Source of the DNA: Actinocatenispora sp963805605
GTDB lineage: Bacteria > Actinomycetota > Actinomycetes > Mycobacteriales > Micromonosporaceae
Assembly: GCA_963805605.1 (NCBI GenBank)
Contig: CAWDUX010000002.1
Coordinates: 434,001-498,000 of the forward strand
Direction: 5' to 3'
Length of the DNA: 64,000 nt
A program made the position numbers and the translations under genes. The notes below the pieces were generated by a model. It did not search any database. It saw nothing but the letters and a program-made list of their open reading frames with translations, and was not told the DNA's origin. Shown here piece by piece: positions 1 through 8,051 of this stretch (positions are counted from its first letter, which is position 1; every line of letters starts with the position of its first letter).

Positions 1-567
1 CACCAGCCAACCGAGTACGGCCAGCACGAACCCGAGCGACGGATGTGGCCACGCCGCCGGGTGTCCCTGCCGCAACAGCCACACGCCACCCGCACCCGCC
101 GACTCCAGCGCCAGCAGTACGGCGGCGGGCAGCAGCGGTCGCCACACCGGGCGCCGGCCGGAACGCAGCGCCGGCAGCAGAACCCGGTGGGCCAGCAGCA
201 GCGCGCACCCGGCCGCGACCGCGCCGCCGGCCAGCATCGCCAGCCACGCGCCGGTCACCAGCATGCGTACCGTTGCGGTGGCAGCTGGTACCGGCGGGTC
301 GAGCAGCGCCCGGGCCACCACCGGAAGCGCCAGCATCCCTACACACCAGGCGACCCAGGTCGCCGACAGTCCGGCCTGCACCCGCCGGCGTACCCGCTCG
401 GCCGGCTCGCCGACGAAGACCGGGCGCAGCCACGCCGCCGCCGCACCCACCGCCACGTCCCAGTACACCCACGGTCCGGCCGGTGTGTCCTCGATCAGGG
501 CGGCCAGTTCGGCCCCGTACCGCTCGCGAAAGGACGGCGGGTAGCAGGCCAGCAGCAGGCGGATCAC
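1..567 (-). CDS. Multi-pass membrane protein, partner of a PadR regulator (3' end outside window)
   Basis: Read on the minus strand from a GTG whose first bases overlap the TGA of the upstream PadR gene (GTGA overlap), so the two are translationally coupled. The 189 codons visible begin VIRLLLACYPPSFRERYG, a start common to actinobacterial membrane proteins that follow PadR genes (a PSxFRxRYG motif). Several hydrophobic stretches follow, for example ATWVAWCVGMLALPVVARAL and a later long Ala/Leu-rich segment. The reading stays open to base 1, so the protein is cut by the window edge. No enzymatic motif is visible. Function unknown; by context it is probably controlled by the PadR protein. Confidence 0.75.
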   Translation of the reverse strand, partial: MIRLLLACYPPSFRERYGAELAALIEDTPAGPWVYWDVAVGAAAAWLRPVFVGEPAERVRRRVQAGLSATWVAWCVGMLALPVVARALLDPPVPAATATVRMLVTGAWLAMLAGGAVAAGCALLLAHRVLLPALRSGRRPVWRPLLPAAVLLALESAGAGGVWLLRQGHPAAWPHPSLGFVLAVLGWLV

Positions 568-884
568 GGCTGCGCCGTCGCCAGTCGCGCCAGCCCGGTA
601 CGCGCGAACCGCGACATGTCGGTCAACCGCTCGGACAACGCCTGCGCCCCCTGCGCGGTCAACCGGTACGGCCGGCGGCGTTCCTCGCCGGGCAGCGCCT
701 CCACCAGGCCGCGTTCCTCCAGCCGGGACAGCGCCCCGTACAGCGTTCCCGGCCCCATGGTGATCCCGGCCTGCTCGGCGACATCCTGCACGATGGCGTA
801 CCCGTGCTTGGGCCCGTCGGCCAGACTGCCGAGGATCAACAGCGGCGGGTTCCCCCAGGTCAACTGGTCGCTACGACGCACCAC
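564..884 (-). CDS. PadR-family transcriptional regulator
   Basis: A 106-residue winged-helix protein. The core LTWGNPPLLILGSLADGPKHGYAI followed by MGPGTLYGALSRLEERGLVE matches the PadR N-terminal domain: helices, the conserved GTLY recognition segment, then the wing. The short C-terminal helix fits the small PadR subclass. GTG start with a strong upstream AGGGGGTGG ribosome site. The stop overlaps the start of the downstream membrane protein, so this is a typical PadR/membrane-protein pair in which the regulator controls its own operon. An A/T-rich patch containing TATCGTATGACGTAC just upstream is the likely promoter/operator. The inducer is unknown. Confidence 0.9.
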   Translation of the reverse strand: MVRRSDQLTWGNPPLLILGSLADGPKHGYAIVQDVAEQAGITMGPGTLYGALSRLEERGLVEALPGEERRRPYRLTAQGAQALSERLTDMSRFARTGLARLATAQP

Positions 885-988
885 GGCGCCACCCCCTCTA
901 GTACGTCATACGATACAATCACGCCCGAAGGGCCGTGCTGTTCATCGGGACGATAAAGGCGGCGACGTGGGTGGGCGTCCCCGCGATA

Positions 989-1735
989 ATGGCCGGCGTG
1001 GATGAGGTCAAGGTCGTCGTTGCGCACAGCGAACGCGCGACGCTGCGCGTCGGTGACGTGTTCCTGAAGGTCGACGCCGATCAGGCGCGGCTCGACGTCG
1101 AGGTCGAGGCGATGGCCCTGGCGCCGGTACCGACCCCGGAGATCCTGTGGCGCAAGCCGCCCGCACTCGCGCTCGCCGCCCTGCCCGGCATGGCACTTGG
1201 TCGCCTCGGCGAGCCGTCGCCCGCCTCGCCGGCGGCGTGGGCTGCGGCGGGCGCCGCCGTACGGAAGCTGCACGAGGCGCCGCTGCCGCCCTGGCCCGGC
1301 CCGCGCACCGGCGAGATCGCCGCGAAACTCGACAGCGAATGCGAATGGCTGATCAGCAGTGGCGTCCTTCCCGCTGACCTGGTACGGCGCAACCGCGAGG
1401 TCGCCGAGGCCGCGCTGCGGCCGTACCCGCCGGTGTTCGCGCACGGGGACCTGCAGATCACCCACGTGTTCGTGGAGGGGGACGAGGTCACCGGCGTGAT
1501 CGACTGGTCCGAGGCCAGCCGGGGCGACGCACTGTACGACCTCGCCATTCTGACGCTCGGCCACGAGGAACGCCTGGACGATCTGCTCGCCGGTTACGGC
1601 ACCGACGTGGACGTCGATGTGATCCGCGCCTGGTGGTCGCTGCGGAGCCTGCGGGCGTCCCGCTGGCTGATCGAGCACGGCTTCGACCCGGACGCACCGG
1701 GCTGCGAGTTCGACGTACTGCGCGCCCGGATGTGA
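989..1735 (+). CDS. Aminoglycoside phosphotransferase (APH)-family kinase
   Basis: About 248 residues with the protein-kinase-like APH fold. Visible motifs are the catalytic loop FAHGDLQITHVFV (HGDxxxxN-type, with His in place of the usual Asn) and the metal-binding IDWSEASRGDALYDLA. The N-terminal AHSERATLRVGDVFLKVDAD is typical of an actinobacterial subfamily of unknown substrate, and nothing shows antibiotic resistance. I chose the ATG at 989. A GTG at 935 would add 18 residues with no family resemblance, and neither start has a strong ribosome site. It is divergent from the PadR gene, and a TACAAT box lies in the shared intergenic region. Confidence 0.85.
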   Translation: MAGVDEVKVVVAHSERATLRVGDVFLKVDADQARLDVEVEAMALAPVPTPEILWRKPPALALAALPGMALGRLGEPSPASPAAWAAAGAAVRKLHEAPLPPWPGPRTGEIAAKLDSECEWLISSGVLPADLVRRNREVAEAALRPYPPVFAHGDLQITHVFVEGDEVTGVIDWSEASRGDALYDLAILTLGHEERLDDLLAGYGTDVDVDVIRAWWSLRSLRASRWLIEHGFDPDAPGCEFDVLRARM

Positions 1736-1790
1736 ACCCCGCCGGGCAAACCGGTTGTCGGAAGCGGCACGTGGGACCGACACTCCCGAG

Positions 1791-2334
1791 ATGGGTGCTG
1801 TGTTGATCACGGGTTCCGGGTTCGGGTAAGACCAGCGTGGCGGCCGAGTTGGCCCGACGGGGGCTGCTGGCTCTGAACGCCGACGACGATCCGGAGCTGT
1901 GCCGATGGCTGGATGAGCAGGGAGAAGCGGTCGACTACCCCGGCGGTCCCGACGCGCAGGAATGGCTCGACAGCCATCGCTGGCAGTGGCAGCTCGACCG
2001 GTTGGATCAGCTCATCGCGCAGGCCGGGGAACGTACGTTGTTCGTCTGCGGCAACGAGAGCACCGGCGAGGGTACGCATCGGCCGGAGGCGTTGCGCCGT
2101 TTCCGTCGGGTCTACCTGCTGGACATCGACGCGCAGACCATGTTCGCCCGGATCCACGAACCCAGCCGGGACCACGGATTCGGCCGCGAGAAGGCCGAGC
2201 GCGCCTGGTTGCGTTCCTGGCATCCACGCTTCCGTGTGCAGACCCTCGCCGCCGGCGCGACCCGCATCGATGCCCACCAGCCGCTGGACGTGGTGGTCGA
2301 CGCGATCCTCGCCGAGCACTCCGCTGATTCGTGA
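1791..2334 (+). pseudogene. P-loop nucleotide kinase-like gene, frameshifted inside the Walker A region
   Basis: The main reading frame (1807-2334) encodes VPGSGKTSVAAELARRG, a clean Walker A, followed by an adenylate/shikimate-kinase-like body. No ATG, GTG or TTG lies between the upstream in-frame TGA (1804-1806) and the P-loop; the first start is GTG 1837, after the P-loop. An ATG at 1791 in another frame encodes MGAVLITG, the expected beta-1 strand before such a P-loop. Joining VLITG to VPGSGKT needs two extra bases near 1813, so a 2-base deletion is the simplest explanation. Either the gene is newly dead or the assembly has an error. The C-terminal two thirds are otherwise intact. Confidence 0.7.
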
Positions 2335-2466
2335 CGGGATGACTATCGGCCCAGGCTGCCCGCAACACGGTTTGCCGTGCGGGCAGGCCGGGGCCGCTTG
2401 CTGCTGGACCGTCAGTTGCCGACCCCGGTGACCACGACGTGGTCGCCGACGCAAACATTGCGGTCG

Positions 2467-2682
2467 AACCCGGTCCTGGTCGCCTCCGTGTGCAACGGCA
2501 TCGGTCTGCCGTGGGTGCTGATCGGTCTCATGACCCTCGTACATCGCACCACCCCCGGCACGCTGCAGGCGCGGGTCAACGCCGCGTTGAGTACCGTCGT
2601 GTTCGCGGCGATCACGCTGGCTGCCGCGATCGGCGCAGCCGTACTGTCCCGCCGGAACATCCACCCGACTGGTGGCGCCTGA
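2467..2682 (+). pseudogene. C-terminal remnant of an MFS transporter
   Basis: About 70 residues beginning NPVLVASVCNGIGLPWVLIG and containing RTTPGTLQARVNAALSTVVF, then a hydrophobic helix ending AVLSRRN. The RTPxxLQgRV-type loop followed by a helix is characteristic of the segment before the last helices of MFS drug exporters. Nothing recognisable of the other helices lies upstream: bases 2335-2466 show no transporter similarity, and no good start or ribosome site is present. I read it as a decayed fragment. It ends 5 bases before the convergent XRE gene. Confidence 0.5.
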
Positions 2683-2686
2683 TCTC

Positions 2687-3853
2687 TCACGGGCGCAGCA
2701 TGCGTACCGCTTCCCGGAAGCGTTCGGTGGCAGGATCGTGCGGGTAGCGCCGGGTCAGCTCCCCTTCCAGTTCCCCGGCCACCATGGTGAGCGTGGGCAG
2801 ACTCCGGCGCGGTGAACTGAACGCCGAAACCCCGGTAGCCACTGCCTGCTCCAGGTCACCGCTGCGCGCGGCCACCGACGCGAGGGTGAGCCGCGCCTCC
2901 GCCACCCGCATGGGCGCGGTCTCGGTGCCGTCCGGCAGCACACCGGAGGCCAGTACGGCGTGTGCGTGTTCGGCGGCCCGCGCGTCGTCACCGCCGCGCC
3001 GGTACGCGTCCATGGCGTAGAAGTCGAGCTTCGCCGGGTCGACCACGAAGTGGTTGTCGTTACGGTCCGGCGCCGGCAGCGACGACAGCAGCTCCTGCCC
3101 ACTGTCGAGGGCCGCGCGTACACCCCGTGTGTCGCCCAGCCGCCCCAGCGCCTTCGCCCGCTGGGCATGCAGCTGTACCCCGACCGGTCGGCTACCCGCG
3201 GCGGCGAGTCCGGCGTCCGCCGCGGTGACCACGTCGCGGTAGCGGCCCTGCGTCAGCGCGAACCACGCCGACATCTCGTACGCCCAGCCGATCAGGTCCG
3301 GATGCCCGGCCTCGGCGCCGAGCTGCCGGGCGGCCACCCGGGTGCTCTCGGCGCTGGCGCGCATCCCCGCGTCGTACTCGCAGCAGCCCACCAGCAGGGC
3401 GAGCCAGCCCGCCGTGGCGAGCAGCTCGCGGTGCTCGTGCAGCCCCACCGGTTTGCGCAGCAACGCAGACACCCGCCGCAGCCAGCCGTGTGCCTCGGAA
3501 CGCAGGGCCAGCGCGGGCGTACGGGAGTAGGCGCAGCACAGGTCGGAGACGGTCGCCTGCAGCGATTCGATGGTCGCCGGTGTGGTGTCCGACGCCTGTA
3601 CCCGTTGCAGCAGCTCGGCTGTCTGCCACGGCTCGGTGTCGATGGCGGCGGCCACCTCCAGTCGGCTCGATCCGATCAGTTCGCCGCGCGCCGTCAGCCG
3701 ATCGTCGAGTCGGGCCGCGATCGCCTCCGAGGGTCGGCGCTTCCCGTTCTCCAGCTTGGACAGCAGCCCCGGATCGCACGGCACCCGAGCGGCCAGGTCG
3801 CGCAGGGACAGCCCGAGATCGACGCGCGCCTGCCTGAGTTTCGGTCCGAACAT
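2687..3853 (-). CDS. XRE-type helix-turn-helix regulator with TPR-like C-terminal region
   Basis: 388 residues. Residues 1-60 form a Cro/C1 HTH: LRQARVDLGLSLRDLAARVP, then the recognition helix CDPGLLSKLENGKRRPSEAI. The rest (about 80-380) is Ala/Leu-rich, with repeated helical pairs typical of the tetratricopeptide-like sensor part of actinobacterial XRE regulators. Such proteins usually regulate nearby or development-linked genes; the ligand is not visible. ATG start with AGGAGGGTCG upstream on the minus strand. The divergent 97-residue gene at 4017 shares the control region, which carries a palindrome around GTTGTCAAC, and is the likeliest target. Confidence 0.88.
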   Translation of the reverse strand: MFGPKLRQARVDLGLSLRDLAARVPCDPGLLSKLENGKRRPSEAIAARLDDRLTARGELIGSSRLEVAAAIDTEPWQTAELLQRVQASDTTPATIESLQATVSDLCCAYSRTPALALRSEAHGWLRRVSALLRKPVGLHEHRELLATAGWLALLVGCCEYDAGMRASAESTRVAARQLGAEAGHPDLIGWAYEMSAWFALTQGRYRDVVTAADAGLAAAGSRPVGVQLHAQRAKALGRLGDTRGVRAALDSGQELLSSLPAPDRNDNHFVVDPAKLDFYAMDAYRRGGDDARAAEHAHAVLASGVLPDGTETAPMRVAEARLTLASVAARSGDLEQAVATGVSAFSSPRRSLPTLTMVAGELEGELTRRYPHDPATERFREAVRMLRP

Positions 3854-3876
3854 CGACCCTCCTGCGTTGACATGAG

Positions 3877-3912
3877 CTACCTGTGCGTTGTCAACGCGTC
3901 AACACTAGGTAG
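3877..3912. promoter_or_regulatory. Candidate operator between the XRE regulator and the 4017 gene
   Basis: A perfect 13-base palindrome, GCGTTG-T-CAACGC, lies at 3885-3897. It sits between CTACCT (3877) and its inverse AGGTAG (3907-3912), and further GTTGAC/GTCAAC half-sites flank it (near 3865 and 3898). Its place in the divergent intergenic region suggests binding by the XRE protein. Binding is inferred from position and symmetry only. Confidence 0.45.
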
Positions 3913-4016
3913 CGGGCGGATTGTCTTTCAAACTACTCCTGCAGGGCTTCTGCTGCACGGAACGTGAGCAGCGGGTCCTGTCGCTTGTTGGACACCGCAG
4001 AGAGTGGAGGAGTTTC

Positions 4017-4310
4017 ATGACCGTGGCGATCGTGCAATCGGAGCAGGACCCGAAGGAGCATCTGCGGCAGCGGGTGCGCTGCCTCGATGACGTGCTGGAG
4101 GAGGTCTCCGCAGAGCGGACGCTGTCGATGTTCCTGGCCTGGCGCAGGGGAGTCAGCATCCCGGAGATCGCCGAGACTATCCGCGAGGAAGTGACGGCGG
4201 TGGAGAAGGTCATCGCCAGTTACGAGCGTGATGAGGACGCAGAGTCCTATGAAGAGGGTCCACGGTGGGTAGCACTGTGGCCGAACCAGGGCTGGAGTCC
4301 CACCTTCTGA
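4017..4310 (+). CDS. Small acidic protein with HTH-like segment, function unknown
   Basis: 97 residues, starting at ATG 4017 behind a textbook GGAGGAG ribosome site; a longer reading from 3921 has no such site. The middle (LAWRRGVSIPEIAETIREEV) resembles a helix-turn-helix of the sigma region-4 kind. The flanks are acidic (LDDVLEEVSAE, YERDEDAESYEEG), and the end WVALWPNQGWSPTF is aromatic. Small partners of this kind often sit beside XRE/TPR regulators in actinomycetes, where they may act as the regulated or counter-acting protein. That role is inference; no family is recognised with certainty. Confidence 0.7.
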   Translation: MTVAIVQSEQDPKEHLRQRVRCLDDVLEEVSAERTLSMFLAWRRGVSIPEIAETIREEVTAVEKVIASYERDEDAESYEEGPRWVALWPNQGWSPTF

Positions 4311-4484
4311 CGCCTCGGGGCCGTCGTCCGGGCAAAGCAAGGCACGCGCCGGGGCGGAACTCGCCTCGGCGCGAGCCGGATCCGCCCAACGTGGCCAATA
4401 TTGATGCCTGCGCGACGTGGTCCCCTTCCCGTCACTGCGCGCGCACGAGCGTGCCGAGGAGCCCGCCAGGCAGGAGTGAGGAAG

Positions 4485-4780
4485 TCAGCTCCGTTCTCGT
4501 GACATGCCCTTGCCGGCCGTGTACACGATCATGGCCGCGAACGCTGCCTGCATGACCAGGAACGCCACGAAGGCGGAGGCGACGGTGTGCTTGTTGCGGA
4601 AGAGGAACGCCAGGGCACCCAGTTCGACGACCGCGAGCAGGATCAGGGCGACGCCGGTCAGTTGCGAGCGCCGCCATGCCTCCGTCTGCCACGTTCTGGT
4701 CGTAAAGAGTTCTTCGGCTCGCCAGCACCGTCGGCGCCAGCCTCAAGCAGTCGCTGAGCAGGATCGGCGGTCTCGTTCAT
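4485..4780 (-). pseudogene. Two-helix membrane protein gene with a frameshift
   Basis: In one minus-strand frame the DNA encodes AEELFTTRTWQTEAWRRSQL followed by two hydrophobic helices (GVALILLAVVELGALAFLF and a later Ala/Val/Met helix) and the tail AGKGMSRERS before TGA. That frame has no ATG, GTG or TTG after its upstream stop. In the neighbouring frame an ATG at 4780 starts MNETADPAQRLLEAGADGAG, which runs into the helical part if one base is lost near 4722. I read this as one gene broken by a 1-base deletion, or a sequencing error. Function unknown. Confidence 0.45.
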
Positions 4781-5042
4781 CTGCTTCTCGTCCCGTCGGA
4801 GCAGCAAGCCCAGTAGTAGGAGAGGGCGAGCGCGCGAACGCGGATCTCAGGTCGCCTCGTCATCGCTGTGTTGCCGCTCCTCCCTGTAACGGCATGCGTG
4901 CTTGCTGGCGGGCAAGCATGCAGCTCATTCTCAGGGAAATCACCCAGACCGCAACAGCAGGTGCGAAAGGTAACGAGCACGGCGGGCAAATACCGCCAAC
5001 CGGAAGGTGTTCGTACCGTCCGTGACTGAGCGCAGGCGTGGC

Positions 5043-5942
5043 TCAGGGGGCGAGGTTCTGCCAGATGCGTTGGGAGACGCCCTGGATGGTGTCGATCCCG
5101 TAGTCCATGCCGGAGTGGCCGTCGACCGGCGGATCGTTGGTCGTCAGCACGGCCAGTACGTAGTCGCGGCCCTGGCCCTGCACCCGGCCCATGCTGTTGA
5201 TCTGCCAGGGGCAGGTGTCGTCCTGCTGCGGGCAGCTGGGTACGAACTTCCAGCCGTTCTTCAGCGCGACGGTCACTCCCGGCACCGGGGTGGCGTACGT
5301 CGGCGGGTCGCACACCGTTCCCCACGGTCCGCAGCTGACGCCCCAGCGCTGGGTGGGGTCGATGTTCTCCATCAGGCTCAGCGCGTACTGCCGGGCGTCG
5401 GTGCGCAGCACGTGGTTGGGGTAGGCGACGGTCCGTACGATCGCGGCCTGGTCGGACGCCGTGGTCGTGGTGTTGCCCCAGCCGTAGTAGGTCGGGGTTT
5501 CGCAGCCGACCCTGGTGTGGCGGGTGGGGATCAGCGTGTTGTACCGGGTCAGCGTCCGGCAGCCGCCGGCGAAGTGGAACAGGCCGGTGGCGGCCGAGTT
5601 GTCGCTGACGTGGATCATGTTCTGCAGCAGGAACTGGATCGAGTACGGCAGGTTGGCCGGCATCGTTCCCGGCCTGTCCCGGTAGCGCCGCAGCCACATC
5701 TGCATGATGTCGACCTTGGCGATGCTGGCCGTGTACTGCGTCGCCGCCGGACCGTGCCGCAGCAGATAGGTCCGGCCGGTGGAGCGCTCGTACAGCGCCA
5801 CGCTCACCGATCCCGCCCGAGTATCGAGGTACGTCGCGACCCCGTGCAACGGACCGCTGTACGCCGGAGTGGCAGCGGCTGGTGTCGCGATCGCCGCGGC
5901 GGCGAGCACGGCGGCGGCGACAGCGATGGCGGCGCGCTTCAT
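5043..5942 (-). CDS. Secreted serine hydrolase of the class A beta-lactamase fold
   Basis: 299 residues. Residues 1-24 form a Sec signal peptide (KR followed by an Ala-rich core ending AAAT). The three active-site signatures of the penicillin-recognising fold are present in order: SxxK as TASIAKVD, SDN as HVSDNSAATG, and a KTG-like KNG in VALKNGWKF. Extra cysteines (GGCRTL, VGCETP, SCGPWGTVC, SCPQQDDTC) suggest disulfides outside the cell. Actinomycetes carry many such proteins as peptidoglycan-active or cryptic enzymes, and real beta-lactam hydrolysis cannot be told from sequence. Start ATG with GGGAGGT upstream. It is transcribed alone. Confidence 0.85.
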   Translation of the reverse strand: MKRAAIAVAAAVLAAAAIATPAAATPAYSGPLHGVATYLDTRAGSVSVALYERSTGRTYLLRHGPAATQYTASIAKVDIMQMWLRRYRDRPGTMPANLPYSIQFLLQNMIHVSDNSAATGLFHFAGGCRTLTRYNTLIPTRHTRVGCETPTYYGWGNTTTTASDQAAIVRTVAYPNHVLRTDARQYALSLMENIDPTQRWGVSCGPWGTVCDPPTYATPVPGVTVALKNGWKFVPSCPQQDDTCPWQINSMGRVQGQGRDYVLAVLTTNDPPVDGHSGMDYGIDTIQGVSQRIWQNLAP

Positions 5943-6111
5943 TCCCCGACCTCCCGTTGCCTGACCGGCTGACTGCCATCGAGCCTGTCAGCAGCGGACC
6001 CCGATCCGCGCCGGAATCGGCAGAGATACGGCATTCGGGGATCAGATCAGCCGGTCGCGACTGTGGCGGCGAGCCGGTCCTGAACCGGTAGTTCCCGGCG
6101 GGCGGCAGTTA

Positions 6112-6153
6112 TGAGAGTTGACTCTCACGGTTGTGAGAGGCTACTCTCACAAC
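6112..6153 (+). promoter_or_regulatory. Double palindromic operator overlapping the ArsR promoter; mRNA probably leaderless
   Basis: Two perfect inverted repeats share the same half-site. TGAGAG-TTGA-CTCTCA lies at 6112-6127, and GTTGTGAGAG-GCTA-CTCTCACAAC at 6130-6153 ends on the base before the ATG. TTGACT at 6118 fits a -35 box and TACTCT at 6142 a -10 box (18-base spacer), which places transcription start at or next to the ATG. No ribosome site can fit, so a leaderless transcript is expected. A repressor on these sites would cover both boxes; the ArsR product is the obvious candidate. Confidence 0.7.
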
Positions 6154-6759
6154 ATGCCGGACAACCGCCTGGGCGATGTCGAGATCACCGATCCGAAGGC
6201 CATGCGCGCACTCGCGCACCCCGTACGCCTGGCGATCCTGGAGCGCCTGCGCCGGCACGGGCCGGCGACGGCCACCCAGCTCGCCCCCGAGGTGGGTGCG
6301 ACCCCCTCGGTGACCAGTTGGCACCTGCGGCATCTCGCCGGCTTCGGGCTGGTCCGCGATGCCGAGCCGGGCCCGGACCGCCGGGCACGGCGATGGGAGG
6401 CGGTCGGACGGGGTTTCCGGTTCGACGTACCGGACGACCCGGCCGACCAGGAGGGCACGTCGGCCGCACGGGCGCTGTCCGAGCAGATGTTCCTGCGCTA
6501 CGCAGACCTGCCGGCCCGGTGGCTCGCCGACGTCGAACCGGGACTCGAACCGACCTGGCGCAGGGAAGCGGGGCTGGCCAACACCCGTGTGGTGGTGTCC
6601 GTGCCAGAACTCGCGACGATCCTGGACGCCATCGAACAGGTCATCGAGCCCTACGTGACACGTGACCCGCAGCAACGGCCGGACGGCAGCCGCGCGGTAC
6701 GACTGATGCGCTACGCGCTGCCGGAGGCCGCCGACGAGGATCCGGGCACGGCGTCATGA
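6154..6759 (+). CDS. ArsR-family transcriptional repressor of the adjacent MFS exporter
   Basis: 201 residues. An N-terminal winged helix (ALAHPVRLAILERLRRHGPAT, then SVTSWHLRHLAGFGLV) is followed by a basic wing and a C-terminal effector part. No cysteine cluster for metal sensing is visible, so it belongs with the larger ArsR proteins that sense small molecules or act with a transporter. The start is ATG 6154; the upstream in-frame TTG at 6118 lies inside the operator. Its stop overlaps the start of the MFS gene (ATGA), so the two form one operon, probably autorepressed. Confidence 0.9.
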   Translation: MPDNRLGDVEITDPKAMRALAHPVRLAILERLRRHGPATATQLAPEVGATPSVTSWHLRHLAGFGLVRDAEPGPDRRARRWEAVGRGFRFDVPDDPADQEGTSAARALSEQMFLRYADLPARWLADVEPGLEPTWRREAGLANTRVVVSVPELATILDAIEQVIEPYVTRDPQQRPDGSRAVRLMRYALPEAADEDPGTAS

Positions 6760-8051
6760 ACACCCGTACAGCGGCACCGCCGGTTTCGCTGTGGCGCGAC
6801 CGGCGGTTCCTGTCCTTCTGGGCCGGCCAGTCCATCTCCCAGTTCGGGGACCGGATCACCGAACTGGCGCTGCCGCTGTTCGTGGTGGCAACGCTGCACG
6901 CCTCGGCCAACCAGGTCGCCTGGCTGACCGCGCTGACATGGGCGCCGAGCCTGCTCGCGATCGTCCTGGGGGCCTGGACCGATCACCGCGCCCGCAAACG
7001 CCGCCTGATGGTGATCGCCGACCTGGTACGCGCCGCATCGTTGCTCTCCCTGCCGGTGGTGTACCTGTTCGGCGCGGTGACCCTGACGCAGGTGTACGCG
7101 GTGGCCATCGTGAACGGCACAGCCGCGGTGCTGTTCAACGGCGCGTACGTGGCCTTCTTCCCGCACCTGGTGCGGCGAGCGTCGTACGTGGACGCCAACA
7201 GCAAGCTGAGCACCAGCATCTCCGCGTCTCAGATCGCCGGTCCGGCCATCGCCGGTGGACTCATCCAGGCGCTGAGCGCCCCCGTCGCGGTGCTCGTCGA
7301 TGCGCTGAGCTTCCTGGGCTCCGCGCTGCTGCTCGGACGCATCCGGGTCACCGAACCGGCCATCGACACCGACGGCACAGCGCCGTCGCTGCTGCGGCGG
7401 GCCCGGGAGGGGCTGGTGTACGTAATCCGCCAGCCGGTGCTGCGATCCGGACTCGGCTGTTCGACGACGCTCAACTTCTGCACGTACGTGGCGGGCAGCG
7501 GGCTGATCGTGCTGTTCGCCAACCGCAGCCTCGGGCTGACCGCCGGCGCCATCGGCCTGGCGTTCGGGATCGGCTCGACCGGCGCACTGCTCGGTGCCGT
7601 GCTCGCCCCAGCTCTCTCGCGCCGCATCGGCATCGGGCCCAGCATCGCCGTGGGCGCGGTACTGTTCCCGGCGCCGATCGCCATCGCCGCAGCCGCTGGG
7701 GGTCCATTGTGGACGCGGGCCGCGGCGCTGGCCGCCGCCGAGTTTCTCTCCGGTGTCGGCGTCATGCTCTACGACATCAACAACAACTCGTTGCAGACCA
7801 CGGTGATCCCCGACGGCATGCGCAGTCGCGTGTCAGGCGCGTACCGGACCGTCAACTACGGCATCCGTCCGCTCGGTGCCGTTGTCGGCGGACTGCTCGC
7901 CACCACGGTCGGCCTGCGCGCGACCCTGCTCCTCGGTGCCGCGGGCGGGGCGTTCGCGCTGGTGTGGGTACTGGCCTCGCCGGTACCGCGGATCCGCTCC
8001 CTGGCTCCTGGCGCACCGGACGCCGTGGCCGCTGATCGTGAGGTCAGCTGA
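6756..8051 (+). CDS. MFS efflux transporter (EntS-like MFS_3 type)
   Basis: 431 residues with about twelve hydrophobic segments. The start SLWRDRRFLSFWAGQSISQF and the loop GAWTDHRARKRRLMVIADL are typical of MFS_3 exporters (enterobactin exporter/macrolide exporter type). A late loop IPDGMRSRVSGAYRTVNYGI matches the conserved segment before the last helices. It overlaps the ArsR regulator by four bases, so expression should follow release of that repressor. It probably exports a drug-like or metabolite substrate, and the substrate cannot be predicted. Its last eight bases overlap the convergent Vgb pseudogene. Confidence 0.9.
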   Translation: MNTRTAAPPVSLWRDRRFLSFWAGQSISQFGDRITELALPLFVVATLHASANQVAWLTALTWAPSLLAIVLGAWTDHRARKRRLMVIADLVRAASLLSLPVVYLFGAVTLTQVYAVAIVNGTAAVLFNGAYVAFFPHLVRRASYVDANSKLSTSISASQIAGPAIAGGLIQALSAPVAVLVDALSFLGSALLLGRIRVTEPAIDTDGTAPSLLRRAREGLVYVIRQPVLRSGLGCSTTLNFCTYVAGSGLIVLFANRSLGLTAGAIGLAFGIGSTGALLGAVLAPALSRRIGIGPSIAVGAVLFPAPIAIAAAAGGPLWTRAAALAAAEFLSGVGVMLYDINNNSLQTTVIPDGMRSRVSGAYRTVNYGIRPLGAVVGGLLATTVGLRATLLLGAAGGAFALVWVLASPVPRIRSLAPGAPDAVAADREVS

